From G963556115 sp963675945 (GTDB taxonomy: Bacteria > Planctomycetota > SZUA-567), in the NCBI GenBank assembly GCA_963675945.1, contig OY780932.1, positions 744,001 to 808,000 of the forward strand: a DNA stretch of 64,000 bases, given 5' to 3'. The translations under genes and the position numbers were made by a program. The notes beneath the pieces are model-generated. The model saw nothing but the letters and a program-made list of their open reading frames with translations, did no database searches and was not told the DNA's origin. This document shows positions 1 through 9,122 of the stretch, in pieces; the first letter of the stretch is position 1, and each line of letters begins with the position of its first letter.

Positions 1-68
1 TATCTATGTGACTAGTTATACCCTCAGGTAATATAACACGAATACAAAAGTCTTACAAGGAGAAGAAG

Positions 69-1244
69 ATGGTCAAAGCTGGAAAAGGTGACGGCATAAC
101 CGAGGTTGTAAGGTACGGCATGGTAGGAGGTGGAGCCGGGGCGCTCATTGGCGAAGTACACCGTAAGGCAATCTGCCTCGACAACAAGGCCAAGTTGACA
201 GCAGGCGCCTTCTCCCGCTCATATGAAAACACTCTTCAAACCGGCAAATCTCTCCTGCTCGACGAAGAGCGGCTGTATGAAGATTATACCCAGATGGCAG
301 CAACCGAAGCCGCTCGCAAAGACGGCATTGATTTCGTCTGCATCGTAACCCCGAATAATTCCCACTTTACTATCGCCAAAACTTTTTTAGAACACGGCAT
401 ACATGTCGTCTGCGACAAACCGCTTACAACCGACTATAATCAGGCCGTAGAGCTCTCCGAACTCGCCAAGAGCAAGGGTCTGCTCTTTGCTGTCACCTAT
501 ACCTATACCGGTTACCCGGCAGTCAAGCAGGCAAAACAGATGATAGCCCAGGGTAATATCGGAGCTATCCGTTTTGTCAAAGCCGAGTATCCGCAGGAAT
601 GGCTGGCAGAGCTTGCCGAAACAAATCCCGCAAATAAGCAAGCCGTCTGGCGTACCGACCCGGCTCAAGCCGGCATCTCCTGCTGTGTCGGTGATATCGG
701 CAGCCACATCGAAAACATGGTCAGTTATGTTACCGGGCTTGAAATAGAATCTCTCGCCGCCAGGCTTGATATAATAGTTGAAGGCAGAAAACTCGACGAC
801 AATGCCACTATCATGCTCAACTATAAGGGTGGCGCCAAAGGTCTGTACTGGTCGAGCCAGATTGCCTGGGGACACGAGAACGATCTCAACTTCCATGTTT
901 ACGGTGAAAAAGGTTCCATCGGCTGGAGACAGGAGGATCCGAATTATCTAGAAATTGCGTTCAAAGGCGAGCCAAAAAAGATTCTTTCGCGCGGACATGA
1001 CCCATTCTATCCGCACCCGGATTCCTTTATTCGTATTCCTTCCGGGCATCCTGAGGGCTACTTCGAAGCTTTCGCCAACATCTATAGCACCTTTATCGAC
1101 GCTCTGATCTGCGTCAAAAACGGCGATACTCCGCATCAGGAACTTCTGGACTTCCCAACTCCGCTGGATGGAGCCCGCGGCATAGAATTTATTGAGAAGT
1201 GTGTAGAGAGTTCGCAGAACAACTCTGCCTGGGTAACACTTTGA
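69..1244 (+). CDS. Gfo/Idh/MocA-family NAD(P)-dependent sugar dehydrogenase
   Basis: Likely cytoplasmic dehydrogenase acting on a sugar, polyol or inositol-like substrate. The 391-residue protein has an N-terminal Rossmann glycine cluster GMVGGG (about residues 17-22), the family's lysine-proline motif as CDKPL (about 115-119), and a DIGSH segment near residue 209 where the catalytic Asp/His pair of the family usually lies. Length is normal for the family. AAGGAGAAG stands 6-8 bases before the ATG. It is the first gene of a co-directional set with a TIM-barrel isomerase and a complete ribose-type ABC importer, so it probably oxidises the imported substrate. The exact substrate cannot be read from sequence. 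Confidence 0.9.
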   Translation: MVKAGKGDGITEVVRYGMVGGGAGALIGEVHRKAICLDNKAKLTAGAFSRSYENTLQTGKSLLLDEERLYEDYTQMAATEAARKDGIDFVCIVTPNNSHFTIAKTFLEHGIHVVCDKPLTTDYNQAVELSELAKSKGLLFAVTYTYTGYPAVKQAKQMIAQGNIGAIRFVKAEYPQEWLAELAETNPANKQAVWRTDPAQAGISCCVGDIGSHIENMVSYVTGLEIESLAARLDIIVEGRKLDDNATIMLNYKGGAKGLYWSSQIAWGHENDLNFHVYGEKGSIGWRQEDPNYLEIAFKGEPKKILSRGHDPFYPHPDSFIRIPSGHPEGYFEAFANIYSTFIDALICVKNGDTPHQELLDFPTPLDGARGIEFIEKCVESSQNNSAWVTL

Positions 1245-1297
1245 CTGCAAAGTTGATATTAAGCACAAGAGTACAATAAATGAGAAGGAGAACAGTA

Positions 1298-2287
1298 ATG
1301 GCTAGACCGGTAACTATTTTTACAGGGCAGTGGGCAGATTTGAGCTTTGCTGAGGTCTGCAAGATCATGAGCGAAATTGGCTATGACGGACTGGAGATTG
1401 CCTGCTGGGGCGATCACATGGATGTACGCCGAGGAGCTGATGATAGCGAGTATATTGAACAAAAACAGGAAATCCTTGCCGCGCATAACCTCTGCTGTCA
1501 TGCCCTTGGAGCTCATCTAGCCGGTCAATGTGTCGGCGATTATAATGATCCCAGGTTAGACGGCTTTGCTCCTGCCGAATATCAGGGAAAACCTGAAGCC
1601 ATCAGAAATTGGGCTATCGCTGAAATGCTCGCCACCGCGCAGTGCGCCGCCAATATGGGCTGCAAGGTAGTTACCGGCTTTCTCGGCTCAACCATCTGGA
1701 AATATCTCTATTCATTCCCACAGACTACCGAAGAGATGATTGAAGAGGGCTACAACGAGATCAAAAAACTCTGGACACCTATCTTTGATGAATTCGACAG
1801 ACTCGGAATCCTCTTCGCCCTTGAGGTTCACCCCTCCGAGATCGCCTACGACTATTATACAACCAAGAAGTTATTCGAAGTATTCGCCGACCGAAAGACT
1901 CTGGGTCTGAATTTCGATCCCAGCCATCTAATTTGGCAGGGCGTCACCCCCGAGCTCTTTATCCGTGATTTCGCCGCTAAGATCTACCACGTACACATGA
2001 AGGATGCCGCAGTTACCCTCGACGGTAGAAGCGGCATACTCGGTTCACACCTAGCATTCGGCGACCTCAGACGCGGCTGGAACTTCCGCTCTCTGGGTCA
2101 TGGCGATATCGACTTTGACGCCATTATACGTGAACTAAACGCCGCAGGCTATACCGGTCCGCTCTCGGTAGAGTGGGAGGATAACGGGATGGACAGATTA
2201 TTCGGTGCCGCTGAATCGCTGGAGTTTGTTCGGAAAAATAACTTCTCGCCATCAACTGTGGATTTTGACGGAGCCATGGAGAATTAG
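1298..2287 (+). CDS. Sugar phosphate isomerase/epimerase-like TIM-barrel protein
   Basis: Xylose-isomerase-like TIM-barrel enzyme (AP endonuclease family 2 fold), 329 residues. Candidate metal ligands are visible in order: the Glu of FALEVHP, Asp/His of NFDPSHLIW, His of YHVHMKD and Glu of LSVEWED, as expected for this isomerase/epimerase superfamily. An in-frame ATG 18 bases upstream lies before the GAAGGAG ribosome site, so the ATG at 1298 is preferred. The gene follows the dehydrogenase by about 50 bases, a pairing common in inositol and unusual-sugar catabolic operons. Its likely role is to isomerise or dehydrate the ketose made by the neighbouring dehydrogenase; the substrate is unknown. 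Confidence 0.87.
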   Translation: MARPVTIFTGQWADLSFAEVCKIMSEIGYDGLEIACWGDHMDVRRGADDSEYIEQKQEILAAHNLCCHALGAHLAGQCVGDYNDPRLDGFAPAEYQGKPEAIRNWAIAEMLATAQCAANMGCKVVTGFLGSTIWKYLYSFPQTTEEMIEEGYNEIKKLWTPIFDEFDRLGILFALEVHPSEIAYDYYTTKKLFEVFADRKTLGLNFDPSHLIWQGVTPELFIRDFAAKIYHVHMKDAAVTLDGRSGILGSHLAFGDLRRGWNFRSLGHGDIDFDAIIRELNAAGYTGPLSVEWEDNGMDRLFGAAESLEFVRKNNFSPSTVDFDGAMEN

Positions 2288-2336
2288 GCTCAAATCAACC
2301 ATTACTCCGTAGTCTGCGTTGATAAAGGAGAAAGTA

Positions 2337-3827
2337 ATGACTCAACCTCTAGTCGAGGTTAAAGCAATAAGCAAGGAATTCTCTGGAGTTCGCGTGCTGG
2401 ATAATGTAAACTTCTCACTCGAACCCGGTGAAATTCTCGGTCTTATCGGTGAGAACGGTGCTGGCAAATCCACACTGATGAAGATACTCAATGGCATCTA
2501 TCAGCCTACAAGCGGCGAGATCAGCCTCGAAGGCAGCGCGGTACGACTTCCAGAACCCGCGGCTGCCAAGAAGCATGGCATCGCCATGATCCCGCAAGAA
2601 TTCAATCTTATTGAGACCCTCACCGTCTTTGAAAACATCTTTTTAGGTAACGAGCGCTGTAACGGTCTACTCCTCAATAAACGGGATATGAAGCGACGTT
2701 CAACCGAAATTCTGCAGCGGCTCCATACCGACCTCGATCCCAAGACCTCTGTGCGTGAACTCAGTGTCGCCCAGAAACAGATGCTTGAGATTGCCAAAGC
2801 TTTGGTACATAACTCCAAACTGCTCATTCTGGACGAGCCTACAACCGTACTCTCCAAGGAAGAATTGGAACTCCTCTTCAAGCTGATGCGTGAACTCCAG
2901 AGCCAGGGTGTCTGCATGATCTTTATCTCGCACAAACTTGCCGAGGTCAAAGAGATATGTGATAAGGTACTGGTTCTACGTGATGGCGAACAGATTCACT
3001 TCGGCAATATCAGCGAGTACACCGAGCATGATATGGTACGAATGATGGTAGGCAGAGAGCTCAACCAAATCTTTCCTGAGTTCAACCCGCCTGCTGATGA
3101 GGTCGTCTTCGAAGTTGAGAACCTGGAGCTAAAAGGACTGCTGGAGAATATCAGCTTCAAGGTACGAAAGGGTGAGATCCTCGGCATTGCCGGGCTGATG
3201 GGTGCAGGGCGTACCGAACTGGCCGAGACCATAATGGGTCTACGCCGCAAAACCGGGGGTACGGTCAAGCTCTACGGCGAATATATCTCTGGGCGCAACC
3301 CGCGCGAAGCGGTAGATGCAGGTATAGCGTACCTCTCAGAGGACAGACAGGGTAAGGGAATTATCATGAACTTCGATCTGCCCCAAAATACGACCCTGAT
3401 ATCGCTGGACAAATACACAAACCTCTTTATCGATAAAAAGGCAGAAACCGAACGCGCGGCTTTCTATCAGGAACAATTCAAGATCAAAGCCGCTTCGCTC
3501 AAAACCCAACTCAGATATCTCAGTGGCGGCAACCAGCAGAAGGTATATCTGGGTAAATGGATGGATACCACACCGAAGATACTCATCCTTGATGAGCCGA
3601 CACGTGGCATTGATGTCAACGCCAAGATGGAGATCTATAAATTTATCAATAGCCTGGCGCGTGACGGTCTGCCCTGTATAGTCATCTCCTCGGAGCTGGA
3701 GGAGATCCTCGGCCTCTGCCATAAAATTCTAGTAATGCGTAACGGCGGTATTCAGGGAGAACTGGCACAGGACAGACGTAACGAAGAAGAAATAATGCTC
3801 TATGCAACCGGACTGAAAAAGGGATAA
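2337..3827 (+). CDS. Sugar ABC transporter, duplicated ATP-binding subunit (RbsA/MglA type)
   Basis: Energising subunit of a ribose/galactose-type importer, 496 residues with two ABC cassettes. The first has Walker A GENGAGKS, a degenerate signature LSVAQKQ and Walker B LLILDEPTT. The second has a degenerate Walker A (GLMGAGRTE), a normal signature LSGGNQQK and Walker B ILILDEPTRGID. A degenerate second Walker A is typical of RbsA-like proteins. A TTG six codons upstream is in frame, but AAAGGAG sits just before the ATG at 2337, which is taken as the start. Only 8 bases separate it from the permease gene. Confidence 0.93.
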   Translation: MTQPLVEVKAISKEFSGVRVLDNVNFSLEPGEILGLIGENGAGKSTLMKILNGIYQPTSGEISLEGSAVRLPEPAAAKKHGIAMIPQEFNLIETLTVFENIFLGNERCNGLLLNKRDMKRRSTEILQRLHTDLDPKTSVRELSVAQKQMLEIAKALVHNSKLLILDEPTTVLSKEELELLFKLMRELQSQGVCMIFISHKLAEVKEICDKVLVLRDGEQIHFGNISEYTEHDMVRMMVGRELNQIFPEFNPPADEVVFEVENLELKGLLENISFKVRKGEILGIAGLMGAGRTELAETIMGLRRKTGGTVKLYGEYISGRNPREAVDAGIAYLSEDRQGKGIIMNFDLPQNTTLISLDKYTNLFIDKKAETERAAFYQEQFKIKAASLKTQLRYLSGGNQQKVYLGKWMDTTPKILILDEPTRGIDVNAKMEIYKFINSLARDGLPCIVISSELEEILGLCHKILVMRNGGIQGELAQDRRNEEEIMLYATGLKKG

Positions 3828-3835
3828 CACGCAAT

Positions 3836-4834
3836 ATGGAAAACTCAAGAAAAATAGATTACACCAAGTATATGACCCTGCTGGCGCTAGTAGTACTCTT
3901 TATTATCTCCGCCTTCATGAGTAAACACTTTACCAAGTGGGGCAACCTCATGAATATTCTCCGACAGGTATCATATACCGGTATAATCGCTCTGGGCATG
4001 ACCTTTGTCATTATCAGCCGGGGCATAGACCTCTCGGTCGGCTCATTAACCTCCCTCACGGGCGGTCTGGCAGTCTTTGCCTTCAATGCCGGCGGCGGCA
4101 CCTGGGGGGCTCTCGGACTGGCGGTACTTGCAGCCCTAGCTATCGGTACCGCTGGAGGAGCGATAAACGGTATTATCGTCACCAAATTCAAGATCGCACC
4201 CTTTATCGCCACCCTCGGCACTATGACCATCTTCCGTTCCATTGCTCTATATATTGTTGATGCCGGAGAGTACCGCTCAACCAGCGAAATATACAAGATC
4301 ATCGGTTCGGGAAAACTCAGGAGTATACCCGGAGTTAGTGACATACCAATCCTAGGAAAATACATCGGCCTGATTTCATATCCGGTTATTATCTTCCTCC
4401 TGCTCGCCCTGGTACTCAGCATACTCCTCAATAACACCAAGTTCGGACGTTACGTCTGTGCAGTCGGCTCAAACCAGCAAGTAGCCAGATACGCTGCAAT
4501 CAAAGTCAACATGATCAAGTTCCTCACCTACTGTATCACCGGTTTCACCGTCGGCATCACCGCGCTGATGCTCTCATCCCGGCTCAATTCAATCAGCTCT
4601 TCCAATGCCGGCCTCTCCTACGAGCTGGATGCAATCGCCGCCGTAGTAATCGGTGGCACCTCAATGGCCGGAGGCAAAGGCACAATCTGGGGTACGGTAA
4701 TGGGCGCAATAATCCTCGGTATTATCAACAATATGCTCAACATGGTGGGGGTATCACCGTACTTACAGGGAGCGGTAAAGGGTGGTGTTATCATCCTGGC
4801 GGTACTCCTTCAGTACAAGAGTAATGATGAATAA
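3836..4834 (+). CDS. Sugar ABC transporter permease (RbsC type)
   Basis: Inner-membrane channel subunit of the importer, 332 residues, rich in hydrophobic helices. It carries the family hallmark GMTFVIISRGIDLSVGS near residue 60. One permease with a double ATPase is the normal ribose-type arrangement, presumably as a homodimer. The start is eight bases after the ATPase stop with only a weak ribosome site, suggesting translational coupling. A gap of about 180 bases follows before the binding-protein gene. Confidence 0.92.
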   Translation: MENSRKIDYTKYMTLLALVVLFIISAFMSKHFTKWGNLMNILRQVSYTGIIALGMTFVIISRGIDLSVGSLTSLTGGLAVFAFNAGGGTWGALGLAVLAALAIGTAGGAINGIIVTKFKIAPFIATLGTMTIFRSIALYIVDAGEYRSTSEIYKIIGSGKLRSIPGVSDIPILGKYIGLISYPVIIFLLLALVLSILLNNTKFGRYVCAVGSNQQVARYAAIKVNMIKFLTYCITGFTVGITALMLSSRLNSISSSNAGLSYELDAIAAVVIGGTSMAGGKGTIWGTVMGAIILGIINNMLNMVGVSPYLQGAVKGGVIILAVLLQYKSNDE

Positions 4835-5015
4835 AGAAAGATAAAGCCATTTTTTCCGCAGTATAACTTTGTAAGCTACAGTTCCACCGGTAGCGAAATC
4901 AAACAGAAACTATATACGCCTCTAGGATGTAGAGTTAAGGCAAACAATTACAAACAATGGTATCGCCTGTATGTGTTGGCAGGCAATAATATTCTATAAA
5001 TCGAAGGAGAAGGTC

Positions 5016-6020
5016 ATGAAAAAGTTGGTATTTGCAGTATTACTTGCAGTTCTCTCAATTAGTATGGCAGGAGCATTCGAAGTTCCCAACCCCAACCCCA
5101 CCCCGGAAACTGCGGTGCATAAGGGCAAGCTCAAGATCGGCGTATCCGTACCTACTGCAGACCACGGCTGGACAGGTGGTATTGTCTGGTGGGTAAAGAA
5201 AGCTATTCAGGACTGGGAAGCTATCGAACCAGACATCGAGTTCTATCTCACCACCTCTGCCGATCCGGCCTCACAGGTAAGCACAGTTGAAGACATGATG
5301 ACCAAGGAGATCGACGGCCTGGTTATTCTACCCCATGACTCAGCCCCTCTGACTCCAGTGGTTGAAGAAGCCAAGAAAGCAGGCATTTATACCGTAGTTA
5401 TCGACCGCGCTCTAACCAAGGATATCGCAGATGTTTACATAGCCGGTAACAATCCGGGATTGGGCAAGGTAAGTGCCGAATGGATGGCAAAAGAACTAGG
5501 CGGCAAGGGCAAGGTTGTCGGCATGGGCGGCATACCCTGTGTTATTGATAAAGAACGTAACGATGCCTTCAAAGAGGTAATGGCCAAGTACCCGGACATT
5601 GAGATTCTCGACTTCCAACCTGCCAACTGGTCAACTCAAAAGGGTCTGGAATTAATGGAAAACTACCTCCAGAAGTATAATGATATTGATGCGGTATTCT
5701 GCCAGGATGATGATGTTCTTGTCGGCGTTCTACAGGCCTACGAAGAATCAGGGCGTGATGATATCAAGATCATTATGGGCGGTGCCGGTTCCAAGCTGGT
5801 CATCAAAAAGATTATGGACGGAGACCCACTGGTAAAAGCCACTGTTACCTATCCACCTTCAATGGCCGCAACCGCGGTCAGCCTCTGCGTCTATGGCCTG
5901 CGCCACGAACGTCTCAACGGTTTCTACCAGAATAAGATCCCGTCAAAGATCATTCTCGCTGCTGAATTGATCACCAAAGAGAACGCCAAGGACTACTATG
6001 TAGAGGAATCAGTCTACTAA
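5016..6020 (+). CDS. Periplasmic sugar-binding protein of the ABC importer
   Basis: Substrate-binding protein, 334 residues, with a signal peptide (MKKLVFAVLLAVLSISMAGA, probable cleavage before FEVP) and a two-lobed ribose-binding-like mature part (KLKIGVSVPTADHGWTGG; later VDRALTKDIADVYIAGNN). An upstream in-frame extension of 15 codons is discarded because GAAGGAGAAGG lies directly before the ATG at 5016 and the signal peptide begins there. It completes the operon begun at 69. The 180-base gap before it may hold its own promoter, common because binding proteins are needed in excess. A perfect hairpin follows the stop. Confidence 0.92.
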   Translation: MKKLVFAVLLAVLSISMAGAFEVPNPNPTPETAVHKGKLKIGVSVPTADHGWTGGIVWWVKKAIQDWEAIEPDIEFYLTTSADPASQVSTVEDMMTKEIDGLVILPHDSAPLTPVVEEAKKAGIYTVVIDRALTKDIADVYIAGNNPGLGKVSAEWMAKELGGKGKVVGMGGIPCVIDKERNDAFKEVMAKYPDIEILDFQPANWSTQKGLELMENYLQKYNDIDAVFCQDDDVLVGVLQAYEESGRDDIKIIMGGAGSKLVIKKIMDGDPLVKATVTYPPSMAATAVSLCVYGLRHERLNGFYQNKIPSKIILAAELITKENAKDYYVEESVY

Positions 6021-6066
6021 TTATTTACTATAATAAACAGATATTTCCAAACAACCGCTATAAGAG

Positions 6067-6092
6067 AAGGGTGAGTCCGCAGACTCACCCTT
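6067..6092. terminator. Hairpin between convergent sugar operon and TrpB2-like gene
   Basis: Perfect 11-bp inverted repeat (AAGGGTGAGTC / GACTCACCCTT) with a CGCA loop, placed between convergent genes. The following T run is short, so it is a weak intrinsic terminator, probably serving both strands. Confidence 0.65.
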
Positions 6093-6131
6093 CAATCATT
6101 TATAAGCTACAATAATAGCGACTGAAAGCGC

Positions 6132-7487
6132 TTATATACCAACCTTGGGCAGATGCTTCTGTGCCGCTTCTAATTCAGCCTCAGGCAGCGCATAATCATT
6201 AAGCTCACCAGCGTAATACTTGTCATAGCTGGTCATATCAAAGTGGCCATGCCCGGAGAGATTGAAGATAATCACCTTACCTGCATTCTCCGGCTTCTGC
6301 GCTTCGATGATTGTCCCACGGATCGCATGCGAACTCTCTGGAGCCGGAATAATACCTTCAGAACGAGCAAAAATAGTTGCCGCCTCAAAACACTCGATCT
6401 GGTGCAGCGATAACGACTCCATCAACTCCTCACGCAAGAGTGCCGAGACAATTGGCGACATACCATGATAACGCAGACCACCCGCATGAATTCCAGGCGG
6501 TACAAACTTAGAGCCGAGAGTATGCATCTTGAGCAACGGAGTAAGACCGGCCAGATCACCGTAATCATACACATAATGCCCGCGGGTAAGGGTCGGACAA
6601 GCAGAAGGTTCAACCCCGATAAAGCGAATATCCTTCTTGCCGTCGAGTTTGTCGCGCAGGAAAGGCACGGCAAAGCCGCCAAAGTTAGAACCGCCCCCAC
6701 AACAACCGATAACAATATCCGGCAGACTCTCTCCCCCGAGTTCGAGCTGCTTCTTGGTCTCCAGACCAATAACCGTCTGATGCAGCAAGACATGATTGAG
6801 TACAGAACCGAGCGCATACTTGGCATCTGGATCCTTCACCGCCACCTCTACCGCTTCTGAGATGGCAATACCCAGCGACCCTGGTGTATCTGGGAACTCT
6901 GCAAGCACCGCTCTTCCGCTCTCGGTAGTATCAGACGGACTAGGAATAACCTTACCCTTCCAGGCCTGCATCATACTCCGGCGAAACGGCTTCTGATCGT
7001 ATGAACAGCGCACCATATATACCAGACACTCAAGATCAAAGAAAGAACAAGCCATAGAGAGTGAACTGCCCCACTGCCCCGCTCCGGTCTCGGTGGTAAT
7101 TTTTTTGGTTCCGGAAATCTTATTGTAGTATGCCTGCGCCACCGCTGAATTCGGCTTATGACTGCCTGCCGGAGAGACACTCTCATTCTTGAAATAAATC
7201 TTGGCAGTTGTACCGATCGCCTTCTCCAACCTGTCAGCACGCACCAATGGTGATGGCCTCCAGATACGGAGTATATTATTTACTTCCTCGGGTATATCTA
7301 TCCAGGTTTGAGTAGACATCTCCTGCTCTAAAATCGGATCCGGGAAGATCGGGGACAGCATCTCCGGCGAACAGGGCTGGCCTGTCTGCGGATCTAATGG
7401 CGGCTGCAAACCGTTTGGAATATCCCCGGCAACATTATACCATTGAGTAATCATCTCACTCTCTGGCAGGAAAATTTTCTTACTCAT
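6132..7487 (-). CDS. TrpB2-like pyridoxal-phosphate enzyme (tryptophan synthase beta-like)
   Basis: Fold-type II PLP enzyme of 451 residues, the length of the TrpB2 subfamily rather than the roughly 400 of TrpB1. The PLP lysine is in GSHKPN (K111), TETGAGQWG (132-140) is the family's substrate-contact segment, and the phosphate-binding loop is GGGSN (264-268). TrpB2 proteins make tryptophan from indole and serine, or may act as serine deaminase or salvage enzymes. No trpA or other trp gene is near, which fits a stand-alone salvage role. GAGGAG lies before the ATG. It is the last member of a closely spaced minus-strand run (gap about 63 bases). Confidence 0.9.
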   Translation of the reverse strand: MSKKIFLPESEMITQWYNVAGDIPNGLQPPLDPQTGQPCSPEMLSPIFPDPILEQEMSTQTWIDIPEEVNNILRIWRPSPLVRADRLEKAIGTTAKIYFKNESVSPAGSHKPNSAVAQAYYNKISGTKKITTETGAGQWGSSLSMACSFFDLECLVYMVRCSYDQKPFRRSMMQAWKGKVIPSPSDTTESGRAVLAEFPDTPGSLGIAISEAVEVAVKDPDAKYALGSVLNHVLLHQTVIGLETKKQLELGGESLPDIVIGCCGGGSNFGGFAVPFLRDKLDGKKDIRFIGVEPSACPTLTRGHYVYDYGDLAGLTPLLKMHTLGSKFVPPGIHAGGLRYHGMSPIVSALLREELMESLSLHQIECFEAATIFARSEGIIPAPESSHAIRGTIIEAQKPENAGKVIIFNLSGHGHFDMTSYDKYYAGELNDYALPEAELEAAQKHLPKVGI

Positions 7488-7550
7488 CCTTCACTCCTCA
7501 TCTCAACTTGTACCCAACATTTATACATAACACCTTACCACAAACTGTCA

Positions 7551-7808
7551 TTAATCCTGTTTTTCTTCTTTCTCCAGACGGTTTAATAATACCTCAAGCG
7601 CTGCAACTTTTGCTTGTCCTTCGATATGTTGAAGGTCTCCCCGTCCACACCATCCTTCATCCTGATGATTATACTGAAACTCCAGATGATTTCTCAATTC
7701 ATTGATACCAAACCCCGGATCATGCTCCAACCTGTCCTCATAGACCTTCAGCTCATTCTCAAAGACGTCCTCATACAACTCTTCTTTTATTCTCTCGATA
7801 TCATCCAT
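7551..7808 (-). CDS. Small acidic hypothetical protein
   Basis: 85 residues, strongly acidic, mostly predicted helix (MDDIERIKEELYEDVFENEL and a C-terminal LLNRLEKEEK), with a central HHQ/GWCGRGD-like polar patch. No signal peptide or membrane segment. GTGAG lies before the ATG. It sits 55 bases after the GT87-like gene and 63 before the TrpB2-like gene, so it is probably co-transcribed. I do not recognise the family. Confidence 0.6.
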   Translation of the reverse strand: MDDIERIKEELYEDVFENELKVYEDRLEHDPGFGINELRNHLEFQYNHQDEGWCGRGDLQHIEGQAKVAALEVLLNRLEKEEKQD

Positions 7809-7863
7809 AATTACTCACTTGTTTATCTGCAATACAGGCATTACCTCCCGTTACAGAATAGGC

Positions 7864-9093
7864 CTAACTCTTATCCTCACCCGTCCGCGGCTCAGATTCT
7901 AGCTCTAATCTTATCCCTTTAAAGTCAGTTGTCAATGCCAAGGATTTATACGCATAGAAACATAACCAAATAAACATCAGACTCGCCCCAAAAGGCAGGG
8001 TTGCAAATATCCAGTCCTCACCGACCAGCCGCTGCATATTCCACTCATAATCACCGCTAGACCCAAGCGCCACACAGATATACCCCGGCAGCATCAGCCA
8101 CCGACCGGAGCGTGTAATAAACGCCAATATCACCCCAAATCCGGCAATCCCTGCTCCAGCCACACAGGTAGCAATCTCGGTAGACGGCCCCAAGAGCAAC
8201 CACCACACCGACCCGGACATAACGACCGCCAGCAGGATCGCCTTGCGGTTCAGATGCTGAATATACCGGATCCAGAGGCATACCCCACAGAGAATAGCCG
8301 CTCCCAAGAGCTGCACCCCGCGATACCACTGCGGGAAATCCGGCATCAGATTGGTCGTCATTTTCCCCTTTACTATCACCTCATACAGGACAAAAAAATC
8401 CCTATACGCCCAGCGTTCATTGGTCTCAGCCTGAAGAAAATCCACCCAGGACAGATGCTGCGCCATGACATAGTCGGCACCCGCGAAGATAAACGGCAAC
8501 GCCAGAATTATAACAAGAGCCAGCACATAGCGCCACCAGAGTTTCCAGGGATACATTACTAGAAAGAGCAGAGCAAAAGCAGCCGGAGCAATTTTACTGA
8601 CACTCGCAAATAACAGCAGGAGTGAAGCCACAAAGTAGCGCTCCCGGTAAAGAGCCAACGCTCCCAGCAAGGCAATTCCCGCCACCAGAGAATTACTCTG
8701 CTGATTGAAAATGCCCTCCCACACTAACGGCAGCGCCAACAACAACAGCGCCCCTATCCGGTTCAAAGACTGCTCAAATACCGCCCTGCCCAGCAGCAGC
8801 AGCGCCAGAAATATCGTTCCTATATTAAGTATAGACCAGAGCAGCGAACCCAGCGTATAGGGCAGCTTCGCCAGTAACGCTAGAATAAGAGCAAATCCCG
8901 GCCAGTACGAATAGGTTACGCACTCCCCGCTATATATCCCCCCCCGGTTGTTCCAAGTGGAACCCACCCGGTAGAAGAGGGTAAACACCGTATTACCCAC
9001 ATTGAAGGTAAAGTACACGAGTATGCCAATAGAAAATACCGCCCAGACCAGCAGAGCGGTATAATACAGATAATTATCTTTAGATATTTTCAC
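7864..9093 (-). CDS. Polytopic membrane protein, GT87 (DUF2029)-like glycosyltransferase
   Basis: 409 residues with roughly ten hydrophobic helices. The first periplasmic loop has the pattern YSGECVTYSYWPGFALILA, resembling the polyprenyl-phosphate-mannose-type GT-C family 87 (DUF2029), which attaches sugars outside the cytoplasmic membrane. The long hydrophobic stretches, Arg/Lys-rich short cytoplasmic loops and C-terminal charged tail fit that topology. The assignment rests on architecture and overall look rather than a full motif set. It starts 29 bases after the CsgG/LpoB-like gene, suggesting one transcript. Confidence 0.65.
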   Translation of the reverse strand: MKISKDNYLYYTALLVWAVFSIGILVYFTFNVGNTVFTLFYRVGSTWNNRGGIYSGECVTYSYWPGFALILALLAKLPYTLGSLLWSILNIGTIFLALLLLGRAVFEQSLNRIGALLLLALPLVWEGIFNQQSNSLVAGIALLGALALYRERYFVASLLLLFASVSKIAPAAFALLFLVMYPWKLWWRYVLALVIILALPFIFAGADYVMAQHLSWVDFLQAETNERWAYRDFFVLYEVIVKGKMTTNLMPDFPQWYRGVQLLGAAILCGVCLWIRYIQHLNRKAILLAVVMSGSVWWLLLGPSTEIATCVAGAGIAGFGVILAFITRSGRWLMLPGYICVALGSSGDYEWNMQRLVGEDWIFATLPFGASLMFIWLCFYAYKSLALTTDFKGIRLELESEPRTGEDKS

Positions 9094-9122
9094 AATTACC
9101 CAACCTGTTATTCTTGAATTAA

